From Flavipsychrobacter sp. (GTDB taxonomy: Bacteria; Bacteroidota; Bacteroidia; Chitinophagales; Chitinophagaceae), in NCBI GenBank assembly GCA_041392855.1, contig JAWKLD010000001.1:1598001-1662000 (forward strand): a stretch of 64,000 nucleotides of DNA, read 5' to 3'. Positions 43,557 to 53,191 of the stretch are shown here, in pieces; positions within the stretch are counted from its first letter, which is position 1; each line of letters starts with the position of its first letter. Made by a program: the position numbers and the translations under genes. The notes under the pieces were generated by a model. The model saw only the letters and a program-made list of their open reading frames with translations. It was not told the origin of the DNA and ran no database searches.

Positions 43557-46500
43557 CTATTGCTTATTCACTTTCAACACATGACTTCTAGAGCCATCCT
43601 GATACTTCAATAAATAAACTCCTGAAGACAACTTAGACACATCCAAATCTAACCTTGAAGCATCCACATCTGCACGCAACAGCACTTTACCTGTTACATC
43701 TACTAACTCCAACACCGCATCAGCACCTACCACACCTTGCACCTCAAAACGAATAACATCAGTAGCAGGGTTAGGATAAGCTACAATGCCGCCTTCTTGC
43801 ATAGCAGTTTGAGCTACTGCTAATGGCCAAGTTTGGAAAGGTTCTGTTGCCCAGTCAGAATATTCATATATATCATCACACTTGGCACGCACATGCACAT
43901 AATAATTTTCTCCTGGCGTTAAGTAAGGCGCTAATACACTCACCGATTTTGTTTGTGTACCAAAAGATGGTGCTACAGAAGATTTATTGATCACATATTC
44001 ATAATGCTCAGCAGTTTTCACTGGCAACCAAGACACCACTACTCTATCGGTATTCAAAGAAGACAATGTAATTGTGGGCTTATGACAAGTGATCTTAGTT
44101 ACAAACGAATCCAAGCCCCACGCTGAAGTATCTTTTACACCACACACATAACGCACATGAACATAGTACTTAGTATCCTCTAACAAACCACTAGGTATAG
44201 AAACTTGGTTAGTTACCGTCTGAATAACCCCTGCGGTACTTGTAGGCGTTTTAGGACTGGTGCTCACCAACACTTGATACCCTAACGGATTCCAAACAGG
44301 ATTCCATTCTATATCTGCTGATATTGCTTTAATATTTGTTGTCTTAATGCCATCAGGTATTGCCACACAACGAATACCGATACGACCATTCTCTACACCT
44401 GTATAGTTACCCAAGCTATCAAACAAAGGCGTTGCCTGTAACGTGTTCGCTATAGTATCTGTATTAGCATTATTATAGTTATACCCTTCCCATGCACCAC
44501 CAGCACTTGAGCGCGCAATAACAGCGTTAGCTTCAGAGGACACATTACCTATCCAAGGATTTTTATAATACACCTTCGGCTTAGCTGTATATTTCAGATC
44601 TGTACCATCAATAGAGGTAAAGAAGAACATTCTACCTACACCATTATTTATAGGATTGGCTTTTGTACCAGTATATTGTCTGATAACAACAGGACTTGAA
44701 GGAACTGAATTACCCCAAGCTATCTCTGCTACCTTATCTCCACCAAATGTAAACTGTTGAACACTGTTTGCCACAGGCATAGCTGGCGTTGCAATACATA
44801 CAGGAGGTGTAGATGTAGGTGTAAATTCATATGCACCTAGGTCGGGAACACCAGCAGATGGTATACGCGGACGAGGATTACCCGCTACATCCATTGTATC
44901 TCCATCAATATGCATACCTCTACCATTAACTGACCAAGCATCAGGATTAGACGCGCTAGGTCTTAAATTTCCATTTGCAGCATCTACATAACCCGGATTA
45001 TAAAACAAAGAGTTCTTATCCATACCCGACAAAGACTTCCAACTCTCTATAGCATCCGTACTAATACTTGGAGACACTTGTTGATACACAGAACCACCGG
45101 GTGCGTAGTAAAGATTATAATCCATATCAGCATAAGCACCGTTATAGGTATATAACAAAGTACCATTAGTACCACTTCTAGAGAATATGTTATTGCGGAA
45201 TTTAGAATCGTAAGAAGAAGAGCTATTGTAGATATAACCAGTATAGTTAGTACTACCCGTGGCATTACTATGGAAGGTATTGTTATAGAAAAATGCATTA
45301 TACGCGTATTGTGAAATTAGCGTATAGTTAGAACCTGTAGTTTTTGTAAACACAGCGTTGTTCATAAACTTATCGCCACTTAAGTAGTTAGCGTAAATAC
45401 CATAAAGCGTTCCGCTATTATTACTCAAGTCAAACACGTTACCATCATAAATACCACCACCATAAGAAGAGGTATTATAAACATAAGCACCATAGTGTGT
45501 AGCATTATCTACATGCGACTTCAATTTATTACCCTTAAATATTGCGCCATCTAAATAATAGAAGTAGTTGTAGGTAGTAGACGTACCACCTTCTATGTTA
45601 TAAGTATTGTCTAATATTCTTGTATTACCATAATAGGCTATGTAGTTATATAAAGAGCCACTACCGTTATGCGTAATGTTTACTGTATTATTATTAAAGG
45701 TATCGGCCCAGTTAGCACCATTATAACACATGTAGTAGTTATAAGTATAACCCGTTGAGGTCATCTTATAATTGAATGTGTTATTAGAAGCTCTAGAATC
45801 ATCATTATAATACAAAGGACCATAGCCATAAATATAACCTCCGCTATTGGTAGCATTAATGATATTACCCTCATAGGTTGCATACTTACTGTAATAAGTA
45901 TATATAGGATAAGTACTACCTGAAGTATTTGTTAGCGTAATATTATTATTATGCACCTTTGGCGTGTTCGCCGCATTAGCAGAATAGTAGTTAGCAAAAT
46001 AAGTATGGATACCATATAGCGTACTAGTACTGCTTGCAGTAATGGTATTGTTCATGATCTCGATATCATCATTACAATAGTAGTTATACATTGTATAGAA
46101 CACACCAGTACCATTACGCTCCATCAAGTTATTGTGCAACTTCAAACCACTGGTGTAGTAAGAATAAACACCGTAGTAACCTGAAGTATTTGAGAACCTA
46201 TTGTTGTAAAACACTGTATTACTAGGACCACTGGAAGTACTTGTGCCATACCAATACACCCACATACCCCCTTGCTTAAGATCATTGTTTGCAAAAACGT
46301 TATTACTACCCTCAAATTGATAAGCATAAACTAAGGCTGTAGCATTAGAAGAACTTGAAGAAGTTTGCCCTTCCAGCACACAGTTAACAACACTATCGTT
46401 TGAAGCTTGTCCTATATACTCCAACAAGTGCTGGTAGCTGGAACTGTTCGTTTGCAATGTCAAGTTCTTTACACGCACATAGTTGGCGTTATTAAAACTA

Positions 46501-46850
46501 AACACATAGTTTGCCGAAGAAGACACAGATGCTTTGATGATCACTTTTGTATTATCATTACTCTGAGAAGTAAACGTTACTGTATTCCCGGCACTAGCAC
46601 CTGTAATACTATTTATTTGCCCTTGCCAGCCAGAGCCCGAATAATTACCATCTCTGATCATAAATGTAACTGGCCCTGAAACACCATTTGTATTCAAAGC
46701 ACTTATCGCCGCCGAAAGATCTGAATAATCAGGTGACGTACCACCAATAGTATACGTACCATTAAGTTGCGCTACAGCAGGCAATACGCCCAGTAGCACC
46801 AACACAACTACATGCACTAATGCATTTTTTAAAAAGTAAATACGCTTCAT
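43557..46850 (-). CDS. Giant parallel beta-helix surface protein 3 with FN3 and T9SS domains
   Basis: A 1,097-residue paralogue. The signal peptide ends AVAQ, and GTYTIGGTSPDYSDLSAA opens the mature part. The beta-helix matches protein 2 closely. The C-terminal third has the same FN3-FN3-T9SS order but is clearly diverged from proteins 1 and 2 (AVAQTAMQEGGIVAYPNPATD to VLKVNKQ), so it did not take part in the recent conversion. The last residues RSHVLKVNKQ keep the family ending. The role is inferred to be surface adhesion or glycan binding. Confidence 0.88.
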   Translation of the reverse strand: MKRIYFLKNALVHVVVLVLLGVLPAVAQLNGTYTIGGTSPDYSDLSAAISALNTNGVSGPVTFMIRDGNYSGSGWQGQINSITGASAGNTVTFTSQSNDNTKVIIKASVSSSANYVFSFNNANYVRVKNLTLQTNSSSYQHLLEYIGQASNDSVVNCVLEGQTSSSSSNATALVYAYQFEGSNNVFANNDLKQGGMWVYWYGTSTSSGPSNTVFYNNRFSNTSGYYGVYSYYTSGLKLHNNLMERNGTGVFYTMYNYYCNDDIEIMNNTITASSTSTLYGIHTYFANYYSANAANTPKVHNNNITLTNTSGSTYPIYTYYSKYATYEGNIINATNSGGYIYGYGPLYYNDDSRASNNTFNYKMTSTGYTYNYYMCYNGANWADTFNNNTVNITHNGSGSLYNYIAYYGNTRILDNTYNIEGGTSTTYNYFYYLDGAIFKGNKLKSHVDNATHYGAYVYNTSSYGGGIYDGNVFDLSNNSGTLYGIYANYLSGDKFMNNAVFTKTTGSNYTLISQYAYNAFFYNNTFHSNATGSTNYTGYIYNSSSSYDSKFRNNIFSRSGTNGTLLYTYNGAYADMDYNLYYAPGGSVYQQVSPSISTDAIESWKSLSGMDKNSLFYNPGYVDAANGNLRPSASNPDAWSVNGRGMHIDGDTMDVAGNPRPRIPSAGVPDLGAYEFTPTSTPPVCIATPAMPVANSVQQFTFGGDKVAEIAWGNSVPSSPVVIRQYTGTKANPINNGVGRMFFFTSIDGTDLKYTAKPKVYYKNPWIGNVSSEANAVIARSSAGGAWEGYNYNNANTDTIANTLQATPLFDSLGNYTGVENGRIGIRCVAIPDGIKTTNIKAISADIEWNPVWNPLGYQVLVSTSPKTPTSTAGVIQTVTNQVSIPSGLLEDTKYYVHVRYVCGVKDTSAWGLDSFVTKITCHKPTITLSSLNTDRVVVSWLPVKTAEHYEYVINKSSVAPSFGTQTKSVSVLAPYLTPGENYYVHVRAKCDDIYEYSDWATEPFQTWPLAVAQTAMQEGGIVAYPNPATDVIRFEVQGVVGADAVLELVDVTGKVLLRADVDASRLDLDVSKLSSGVYLLKYQDGSRSHVLKVNKQ

Positions 46851-47113
46851 TTTCTAATAAATATTATGTGAACAATTAATCTTATTTTAATTTCAAGCGC
46901 ATTAATTAATGAATTATTAATAATGTAATTAAAATAAGATTAATAAATGTAGTATTTATTTCATTTATTAGAACAAATAAGGCATTAAATTTTATAAGAT
47001 ATTTTAGGGCACCAATAACCCTTGTTTGGAGCACAATCTTAAGCATCCATGAAAAAGAACTACACTACCCAAAACTGATAGTAGAGCATAGAAAGAAAGG
47101 ACAATAAAAGCGC

Positions 47114-48757
47114 TTATTGCTTGATCAGCTTAACTACTTCAGCGCTGATGCCATCATTGTATTTAAGGAAATAGACGCCTGCATTAAGGTGCTTTAGGGA
47201 AATTTCTTTTTTACCCTGCACCATAGCACTATACACCTGCCTGCCTGATACATCTACTATAACTATGCGCCCTTCAGCCTTACTAAGTAGACTTACATCT
47301 ACGGTAAGCTTATCAGTTACAGGGTTCGGATAAATATTCAACCTAGCCCCTTGTTCTATAGCCTTAATACCGAGCGGGAAAGTGATAAAAGGAATAGTTG
47401 TCCACTGGGAGCGGTATTGCGTATTTATATCCAGGCATATTGTTCTTGCATGAAAATAGTAGACCTCGCCATCATTGAGGTAAGGCAGATAGTAACTGGT
47501 ATTATTCCAAGGCACACCATACAGAGGAGGTATAGCTGTACCCTTAGTTATCGCATATTCATACTTTAGGGCCGATTGCACATTATTCCAGCTGGCAACA
47601 CCCTGACTTGTAGAGATATCCGTTATCTTGATAATAGGAGCCCTGCAATGGATAGGCGTATAAAAAGAGTCTAAAGACCAAGCAGAACTATCATTACCGC
47701 CACAAAGAGCACGTATATGGACATAATACCATGTACCTTCTGTTAAGCCTTTTACCGAATCCTGATTATTAGTTATTGTCTTTATGTCGGGGTGGTTACC
47801 TACAGGCGTCAGTCTGGTCCTGTCTACCAAGTACTGATAACCTATAGCATTATTGATAGTACCCCAAGTAATGTAGGCCTTATTAGAATCTACATACAAG
47901 GCATAGAACGCTCCGGGATTAGTACAAGAATCCAGCGTATTAAGTTTCAAAGTATCCCAAGACGACCAATTGCCTTGCTGGCATTTTCTACGTACTTGAA
48001 AATAATAGGAAGAGGAAGCCGTAAGATTATTGACAGTTGCATTTGTAGACGAAGTGGGTGTAATACCATTTGTTGGCGGAGCTGACGTAAGGGTCACTGC
48101 ATACTCATATCCTAATGTAGAGGCTGGCGCTGCCCAACTTACGCTAGCACCTACAGAGTTTATATTTGTGACTGCCAAGTTACCTACCCCAAAGCAAGGC
48201 TGTGTTGCATTATAGAACATCTCTACACGCCCAATAGAACCTGAGCCACCGTTGGCCACACCAAAATAAGACGTTGCACTACTACTATTGATAGCTCCTG
48301 AATATTCGAGCCTATTCAACGTAACTGACTGCCCGCCTATAGAAGTGGTATAAGAACCATTACCTTCTGAGCAAGAAGTACCTGCAGTGCCAAAGATACC
48401 TATCACGTCTCCCGCATTCACCTGAATATTTACTGTTTGTGTTAGCCCACTTGTAGCATTAGCGATATAAGTCAAGTTGGTAAAACTGACAGAAGGAGAA
48501 GAAGAAGATATCGGGAACGTGCCATTCAACCTCATTACCTGTATAAACTGCTGTCCACTACCCGCACTGGCAGGCACACGCAAACCGGTAATAATAAAAT
48601 TAGTAGGCGCTGTAAACCAAAAACCTCTAGTAGTAGTACTGTAGGTATTGTTATGCGTAGGTAGCACCATCAAAGAGTTTTGGGCAAAACATGGTCTTGC
48701 CCATATCGCCAGTAGCAATATGAAGCTGTACCTAATTAGTAGTTTCGCTTGGTTCAT
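47114..48757 (-). CDS. FN3-repeat surface protein with T9SS sorting domain
   Basis: A 547-residue secreted protein. The signal peptide ends near CFAQ. An N-terminal domain of about 190 residues (TRGFWFTAPTNFIITGLRVP, GDVIGIFGTAGTSC) looks like a jelly-roll beta-sandwich that appears in other Chitinophagaceae surface proteins. Three FN3-like modules follow (YEYAVTLTSAPP; YQYLVDRTRL; YEYAITKGTA), each with a Cys-containing YxxHxRxxC-type strand, and a T9SS domain (IYPNPVTDKLTVDVSL to VVKLIKQ). No terminator hairpin was found after it. It is the last of seven same-strand surface genes. Confidence 0.86.
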   Translation of the reverse strand: MNQAKLLIRYSFILLLAIWARPCFAQNSLMVLPTHNNTYSTTTRGFWFTAPTNFIITGLRVPASAGSGQQFIQVMRLNGTFPISSSSPSVSFTNLTYIANATSGLTQTVNIQVNAGDVIGIFGTAGTSCSEGNGSYTTSIGGQSVTLNRLEYSGAINSSSATSYFGVANGGSGSIGRVEMFYNATQPCFGVGNLAVTNINSVGASVSWAAPASTLGYEYAVTLTSAPPTNGITPTSSTNATVNNLTASSSYYFQVRRKCQQGNWSSWDTLKLNTLDSCTNPGAFYALYVDSNKAYITWGTINNAIGYQYLVDRTRLTPVGNHPDIKTITNNQDSVKGLTEGTWYYVHIRALCGGNDSSAWSLDSFYTPIHCRAPIIKITDISTSQGVASWNNVQSALKYEYAITKGTAIPPLYGVPWNNTSYYLPYLNDGEVYYFHARTICLDINTQYRSQWTTIPFITFPLGIKAIEQGARLNIYPNPVTDKLTVDVSLLSKAEGRIVIVDVSGRQVYSAMVQGKKEISLKHLNAGVYFLKYNDGISAEVVKLIKQ

Positions 48758-48913
48758 AGCCTATTAAAAAAAGTAAGGTATGGGTAAATCAATTATAGAC
48801 TATTGCGGATAGTTAATAAACCTATGATAGGTATAGTTAACTAAGTAGTATACAACTTCAATAAATTTAAATAAAAATATTCAGATATTTAAACAAAGAA
48901 GATATAAGCAAAA

Positions 48914-48938
48914 CAGGCTGCCGATATTCGGCAGCCTG
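48914..48938 (-). terminator. Rho-independent terminator after the aldolase gene
   Basis: A perfect 11-bp GC-rich stem CAGGCTGCCGA/TCGGCAGCCTG with a 3-base loop and TTTT on the minus strand, 24 bp beyond the stop at 48962. Confidence 0.92.
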
Positions 48939-48961
48939 CATCAAATATAGTATCTTGATTA

Positions 48962-50026
48962 TTAAGCTATTGTAATAGCATCATCCAAATAAACATCTTG
49001 GATAGTGTTCAACAACTCAACACCTTGATTCATTGGTTTTTGGAAAGCCTTACGACCACTGATCAAGCCCATACCACCGGCACGCTTGTTCACAACTGCA
49101 GTCATTACCGCCTCTTGCATATCTGAAGAAGCAGAACCTTTAGATGCACCACCAGAGTTGATCAAACCAGAACGGCCCATGTAACAGTTAGCTACTTGGT
49201 AACGAGTAAGGTCGATCGGGTGATCTGTAGTTAGATCTTCGTACACTTTCTTATGCGTCTTACCTACTTTGATAGCGTTATAACCACCATTCAACTCAGG
49301 TAATTTTTGCTTAATGATATCTGCTTGGATAGTAACACCCAAGTGGTTAGCCTGTCCTGTAAGGTCAGCAGCAGTGTGGTAATCAACACCATCTACTTTG
49401 AAAGCGCTGTTACGTAGGTAGCACCACAATACTGTAGCCATACCCAAAGAGTGTGCATATTCAAATGCTTTAGCTACCTCAACTATCTGACGGTTGCTTT
49501 CCGGGCTACCAAAGTAGATAGTAGCACCTACTGCTGCAGCACCCATGTTCCAAGCATCTTTGATCGTACCAAACATGATCTGATCGAAGTTGTCAGGGTA
49601 AGAAAGGAACTCGTTATGATTGATCTTAACGATGAAAGGAATCTTGTGCGCATATTTACGAGCTACAGAACCTAACACACCGTAAGTAGACGCTACGGCA
49701 TTACAACCACCTTCGATTGCTAGTTTTACAATATTCTCAGAATCGAAGTATATAGGATTTGGCGCAAAAGAAGCTCCACCACTGTGCTCAATACCTTGGT
49801 CTACCGGTAGTATAGATACATATCCAGTGTTACCCAAACGACCGTGACCCAACAAACGCTGAATGTTATTCAAGGTTTGGATGTTACGGTTAGAGTTGAT
49901 CCAGATATCATCTACAGCAGTAGCAGATGGTAGGTGAAGCATTGACTTGTCAATAGTCTTACAAGTGTGATCTAAATAATACTCGGCCTTATCGCCTAAT
50001 AAATCCTGTATGTTGTTAGCAGCCAT
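48962..50026 (-). CDS. fbaB: Class I fructose-bisphosphate aldolase (DhnA/FbaB type)
   Basis: The start is placed at ATG 50026 (M-A-A-N-N-I-Q-D-L-L), giving 354 residues; a frame continuing to 50116 adds a hydrophobic, non-conserved stretch and would run through the likely promoter. The enzyme cleaves fructose 1,6-bisphosphate via a Schiff-base lysine. Conserved segments are GYVSILPVDQGIEHSGGASF, VKINHNEFL, IYFGSPESNRQI and the C-terminal GRSGLINSGGASKGSSDMQEAV-like region with phosphate-binding GGxS. Length and motifs match the archaeal-type class I aldolases. It probably has its own promoter and terminator. It could also serve as a related DhnA-type aldolase. Confidence 0.93.
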   Translation of the reverse strand: MAANNIQDLLGDKAEYYLDHTCKTIDKSMLHLPSATAVDDIWINSNRNIQTLNNIQRLLGHGRLGNTGYVSILPVDQGIEHSGGASFAPNPIYFDSENIVKLAIEGGCNAVASTYGVLGSVARKYAHKIPFIVKINHNEFLSYPDNFDQIMFGTIKDAWNMGAAAVGATIYFGSPESNRQIVEVAKAFEYAHSLGMATVLWCYLRNSAFKVDGVDYHTAADLTGQANHLGVTIQADIIKQKLPELNGGYNAIKVGKTHKKVYEDLTTDHPIDLTRYQVANCYMGRSGLINSGGASKGSASSDMQEAVMTAVVNKRAGGMGLISGRKAFQKPMNQGVELLNTIQDVYLDDAITIA

Positions 50027-50057
50027 AGTTGTCTTTAATGATTTACAAAATTTCGTG

Positions 50058-50065
50058 CAAAAGTA
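50058..50065 (-). promoter_or_regulatory. Candidate -7 element (TACTTTTG) for the aldolase
   Basis: A perfect TAnnTTTG on the minus strand, 31 bp upstream of the ATG at 50026. The -33 box is weak: TTC at 17 bp is the best candidate. It lies inside the 90-bp gap after the membrane glycosyltransferase gene. Confidence 0.55.
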
Positions 50066-50115
50066 ACAACTAAATAAGAAAAGAACTATATATACAGCAA
50101 ATAATTGCTTAAACA

Positions 50116-51699
50116 CTACAATTTAAAGACTTTAACCCCCTTAAAATCCCCCTCATACAGCTCTTCAAGGTGTGCCCCTTGCTCATCACAGAGCATAAAA
50201 TTGCGCGAGGCAGCCTCTGTATTATAGAAATGCAGGTAATACTTGATGCCATATCTCCTCATTTCTTCCAGCAATTCCTCATAAGGAGTATCAGCATAAG
50301 GCATGTTATAATACTGCATCCCTGTATGGTATGCTATACGCGAGGCATTAGGGAAATACCCGTTCTCAAACACGGCATTGCAGGCAAAACTACCCTTCAC
50401 CCCTCTTTCTTTCATTTGTTGCGCTAGCTCATAGTCTGCCTTACCATCATTGAGCATATCTTTCATATCCCATATAGGCCATATCAAATACCCTCCTACA
50501 AACAGTATGGTAACCAACAACCTTAATGCATAACGCCTGTCTAACAAAGGCATTAGTTGCTGTAGCATCAGTCCGCCAAAAAGCATGCTCAACGGCAGCA
50601 TGAACCATAAATACCTTGGCTCGTAGTTTATAAGCAGAAAGCCTGACGGGTAAAGCAAAAATGCCATACCGGGAATGACGATCTTATTGGTAGAAAAAAA
50701 GTGGCGCACCTTACGTGAGGTAACAATACCTACCCCCACCATGAAAATGAAAACAAAAAACACATTCAGCTTGTTCATAGCCAAGGGCAATTTCAAGAGG
50801 TTGTACCCTAATTTTATTATTTGTAGCACAAACAATTTGAACGAGCTGAAGAACATAGGCGTTGCCCCGTTGGCAATGTACGGGTCTTCCCAATAGAACG
50901 GACTGGATGCAGAAACGGGAGGAATAAGATGTTTTATCCCATCAGCCCAATAAGGATGCCCTACTAAGTACCAACTCAAATTGAGCTTGCCTGCCGTACC
51001 TGTAGTAAGCATACCATACTTTTGATACAGCAGATACATCCAAGGGCTACTGAACAAAAGCATGCTAGCTATCATTACCCCTGTCATCTTTAACCACTTC
51101 ACTCTATTGCGTTGCTTGTAGGCTTTTATGGCATACCATGTAGTGACGAACACACACAGAATAAAAAACGGAAAAGCATAGGCTTTAGCCATATAAGCCA
51201 GCGCGCCAAACGCACCTACCATTACCCATAAGTATGGCTTTCTTTTAATACCCTCACCACTCAATATCCTTACTACCACCAGCAGAAAAAATACTTGCCA
51301 TAGGTCAGAAAAACTTTGCTTGAATACAGCATAAGCTAAAAACACGGCTAAGGCCGCCATCATATAGCCCTGTAGCTTGGGCATAAGGTAAAACTTAACA
51401 AAGTAGGACTGTGTGATGTAAAGAATACCTATACCTGCCATAGTATTGGTAATGATAGCTGCCATAAATATGGGCAAGCCTATCTTAGTAAGTATAGCTG
51501 TAAGCCAGCAACTAAAGGGACTCCAATAACCATTCACCGCCTGCCCCCAGTCGCCGTTCACATAATGTTTCACCACCGTAAGGTAGGCCACAGCATCAGG
51601 GTCAATGTAATACTGCAAGTAAGGGTATAATGCCAGCACTAGCATACAGAGCATGAGTGCGGCTATGTAAAACGGGTTGTATTTATATAGTATAGACAA
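50116..51699 (-). CDS. Membrane glycosyltransferase, GT-C fold (ArnT/GT39-like)
   Basis: A 527-residue polytopic protein with about ten membrane segments. The first loop after helix 1 carries a YIDPDAVAYLTVVKHYVNGDWG segment: the acidic pair and DxxxYL/GDWG arrangement is the usual position of the catalytic aspartate in GT-C enzymes such as ArnT and GT39/GT83. A large soluble C-terminal domain follows (NAVFENGYFPNASRIAYHTG). Translation begins at TTG 51699. It is 17 bp downstream of a second GT-C-like protein, so the two probably form an operon. The lipid-linked donor and acceptor are unknown. Confidence 0.72.
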   Translation of the reverse strand: MSILYKYNPFYIAALMLCMLVLALYPYLQYYIDPDAVAYLTVVKHYVNGDWGQAVNGYWSPFSCWLTAILTKIGLPIFMAAIITNTMAGIGILYITQSYFVKFYLMPKLQGYMMAALAVFLAYAVFKQSFSDLWQVFFLLVVVRILSGEGIKRKPYLWVMVGAFGALAYMAKAYAFPFFILCVFVTTWYAIKAYKQRNRVKWLKMTGVMIASMLLFSSPWMYLLYQKYGMLTTGTAGKLNLSWYLVGHPYWADGIKHLIPPVSASSPFYWEDPYIANGATPMFFSSFKLFVLQIIKLGYNLLKLPLAMNKLNVFFVFIFMVGVGIVTSRKVRHFFSTNKIVIPGMAFLLYPSGFLLINYEPRYLWFMLPLSMLFGGLMLQQLMPLLDRRYALRLLVTILFVGGYLIWPIWDMKDMLNDGKADYELAQQMKERGVKGSFACNAVFENGYFPNASRIAYHTGMQYYNMPYADTPYEELLEEMRRYGIKYYLHFYNTEAASRNFMLCDEQGAHLEELYEGDFKGVKVFKL

Positions 51700-51716
51700 A
51701 CTGTAGGCAATTAAAT

Positions 51717-53090
51717 TTAACTGCCCGTAATAATAACCTTATATTTTCGCCAGTGCAAGTAGTGTTTGAAACCAACCGTAGCACAGCCAATAACAATAAG
51801 CGAAATAGGCATAAAATATCTTGTATTAGCTATAGGCCCTGTAGTGATAGCAAAGTACCCCAATAGCAGCACTACCAATAGCTTAATGTATTTGTTTGTC
51901 TTCTTATGAAACAGATACAAAAACAAGCCGATCATCTTAAAGGCATTGAATAACAAGACAATAAAGGCAAGGAACACCGTTGGGTTTCGCTCCATATAAT
52001 GCTCAAAACCATCAAAACCATCTGCCTTGATCGTGGCATAAAAACCTGCCCCTTGCACACCACTATACAAACCTCCTAGGGTAGCCCTATTGGTAAACAT
52101 ATCAAAGTCGCCCTTACCAGGATCTATAAACATGCGCAGACTTCGCTGTACGTGATAGGTCATATAAGGCCAGAAGTTTTCTTTGAGTAACTCCACACCT
52201 CTTTTATTCGCATATTTATACCTGTCTGCAAATGCCTCATGGCTATTCATCTTAGCACGCTCTTCTTCCAAAAACGCCTTAGCCTTAGGCAAGCCTTCTT
52301 TTTGGGCAAAGTAATAGTAGTAATACGATACAGCATTCAACGATTGGTTGCTGGAGAAATGAGCAGTACCTGTTCTACTATAATTCCAAAAACTATAGAT
52401 AAACACCATGAATATGGGTAATATTCCTGCTATAAAAGGTTTCATCAAACCTCTATTCACATAACCAGCCATACCCAATAGCACGAATATATGTATGTAA
52501 GCAAAAGGATATAGTACAGGCTTAAGCATCATACCTACAATAAGCGCTGCACTCATCCACACACCTTGTCGCCACTCTTTGCGTCTTACCAATAATATAA
52601 AATGCCTGAAATACACCAAGACCACCGTTTGCAATAATATATCAGGAGCAATGGTATTTGTATGAATAAACTGTGCGGGGTTTATCATTACAAAAGCAAT
52701 AAGCACCCAGTCATACATGCGGCTATACCCGATCTTTCTTATCGTGTCGCGCATGTAGTATATATTGAATATGGATACAAAATTCTGCAGCAACAGTATC
52801 ACCCAGTTGTTCACAGAAAACACATAGACCAACGCCATCAGCATGGAGTACAATGGTGTACGCAATGTCATATACTCCTCTACCCTCGGCATGGCAGGAC
52901 TACCAGCATAGAAATCAAAATGGTCGCGGATATTAAGCGCCATATAAACATACTCGTGCGAGTCGCCATTATATATCCGCTTGTAGTACAGTGCTATGAT
53001 GAAGAATATAGTATGCACTACCAACAGGCCTGTAAAAAACCTGATATCAGCCCTTGTGATATTTCTAAACATGGAATGACGTAACGACAT
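51717..53090 (-). CDS. Polytopic membrane protein, GT-C-like
   Basis: A 457-residue protein with about ten predicted transmembrane helices. The first loop contains YKRIYNGDSHEYVYMALNI, with an acidic residue pair (D-S-H-E-Y) in the place where GT-C glycosyltransferases keep the catalytic aspartate, and MPRVEEYMTLRTPLYSM. A large loop with SSNQSLNAVSYYYYYFAQKEG follows. It lies directly upstream of the ArnT-like gene on the same strand (17-bp gap). It probably acts on lipid-linked sugars outside the membrane; this is inferred from fold and location only. Confidence 0.62.
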   Translation of the reverse strand: MSLRHSMFRNITRADIRFFTGLLVVHTIFFIIALYYKRIYNGDSHEYVYMALNIRDHFDFYAGSPAMPRVEEYMTLRTPLYSMLMALVYVFSVNNWVILLLQNFVSIFNIYYMRDTIRKIGYSRMYDWVLIAFVMINPAQFIHTNTIAPDILLQTVVLVYFRHFILLVRRKEWRQGVWMSAALIVGMMLKPVLYPFAYIHIFVLLGMAGYVNRGLMKPFIAGILPIFMVFIYSFWNYSRTGTAHFSSNQSLNAVSYYYYYFAQKEGLPKAKAFLEEERAKMNSHEAFADRYKYANKRGVELLKENFWPYMTYHVQRSLRMFIDPGKGDFDMFTNRATLGGLYSGVQGAGFYATIKADGFDGFEHYMERNPTVFLAFIVLLFNAFKMIGLFLYLFHKKTNKYIKLLVVLLLGYFAITTGPIANTRYFMPISLIVIGCATVGFKHYLHWRKYKVIITGS

Positions 53091-53121
53091 AAATCTTATA
53101 GGTAGCTATACTATTAAAGAA

Positions 53122-53129
53122 CAAAGATA
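53122..53129 (-). promoter_or_regulatory. Candidate -7 element (TATCTTTG) upstream of the GT-C pair
   Basis: A perfect TAnnTTTG on the minus strand, 31 bp before the ATG at 53090. No TTG is seen at 19 bp, so confidence is limited. Confidence 0.5.
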
Positions 53130-53191
53130 TAAGAAGATAGGAAGCCTCCTAATGCAGGTATCACTACTCAGGTTAAGATTCTATTATCTTA

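Noticed and set aside
34312..46850. Variable beta-helix genes considered as targets of a diversity-generating retroelement
   Set aside because: No reverse transcriptase gene, no short template repeat and no adenine-specific substitution pattern were seen; the variation is spread over the whole helix.
34312..46850. Many shorter ORFs on the opposite strand and in other frames of the beta-helix genes
   Set aside because: They follow from the Tyr/Asn-rich codon bias of the real frame and carry no independent features.
50026..50116. Longer aldolase start at 50116 with a hydrophobic N-terminus
   Set aside because: The added residues are not seen in this aldolase family and the region contains the probable promoter; cytoplasmic location is expected.
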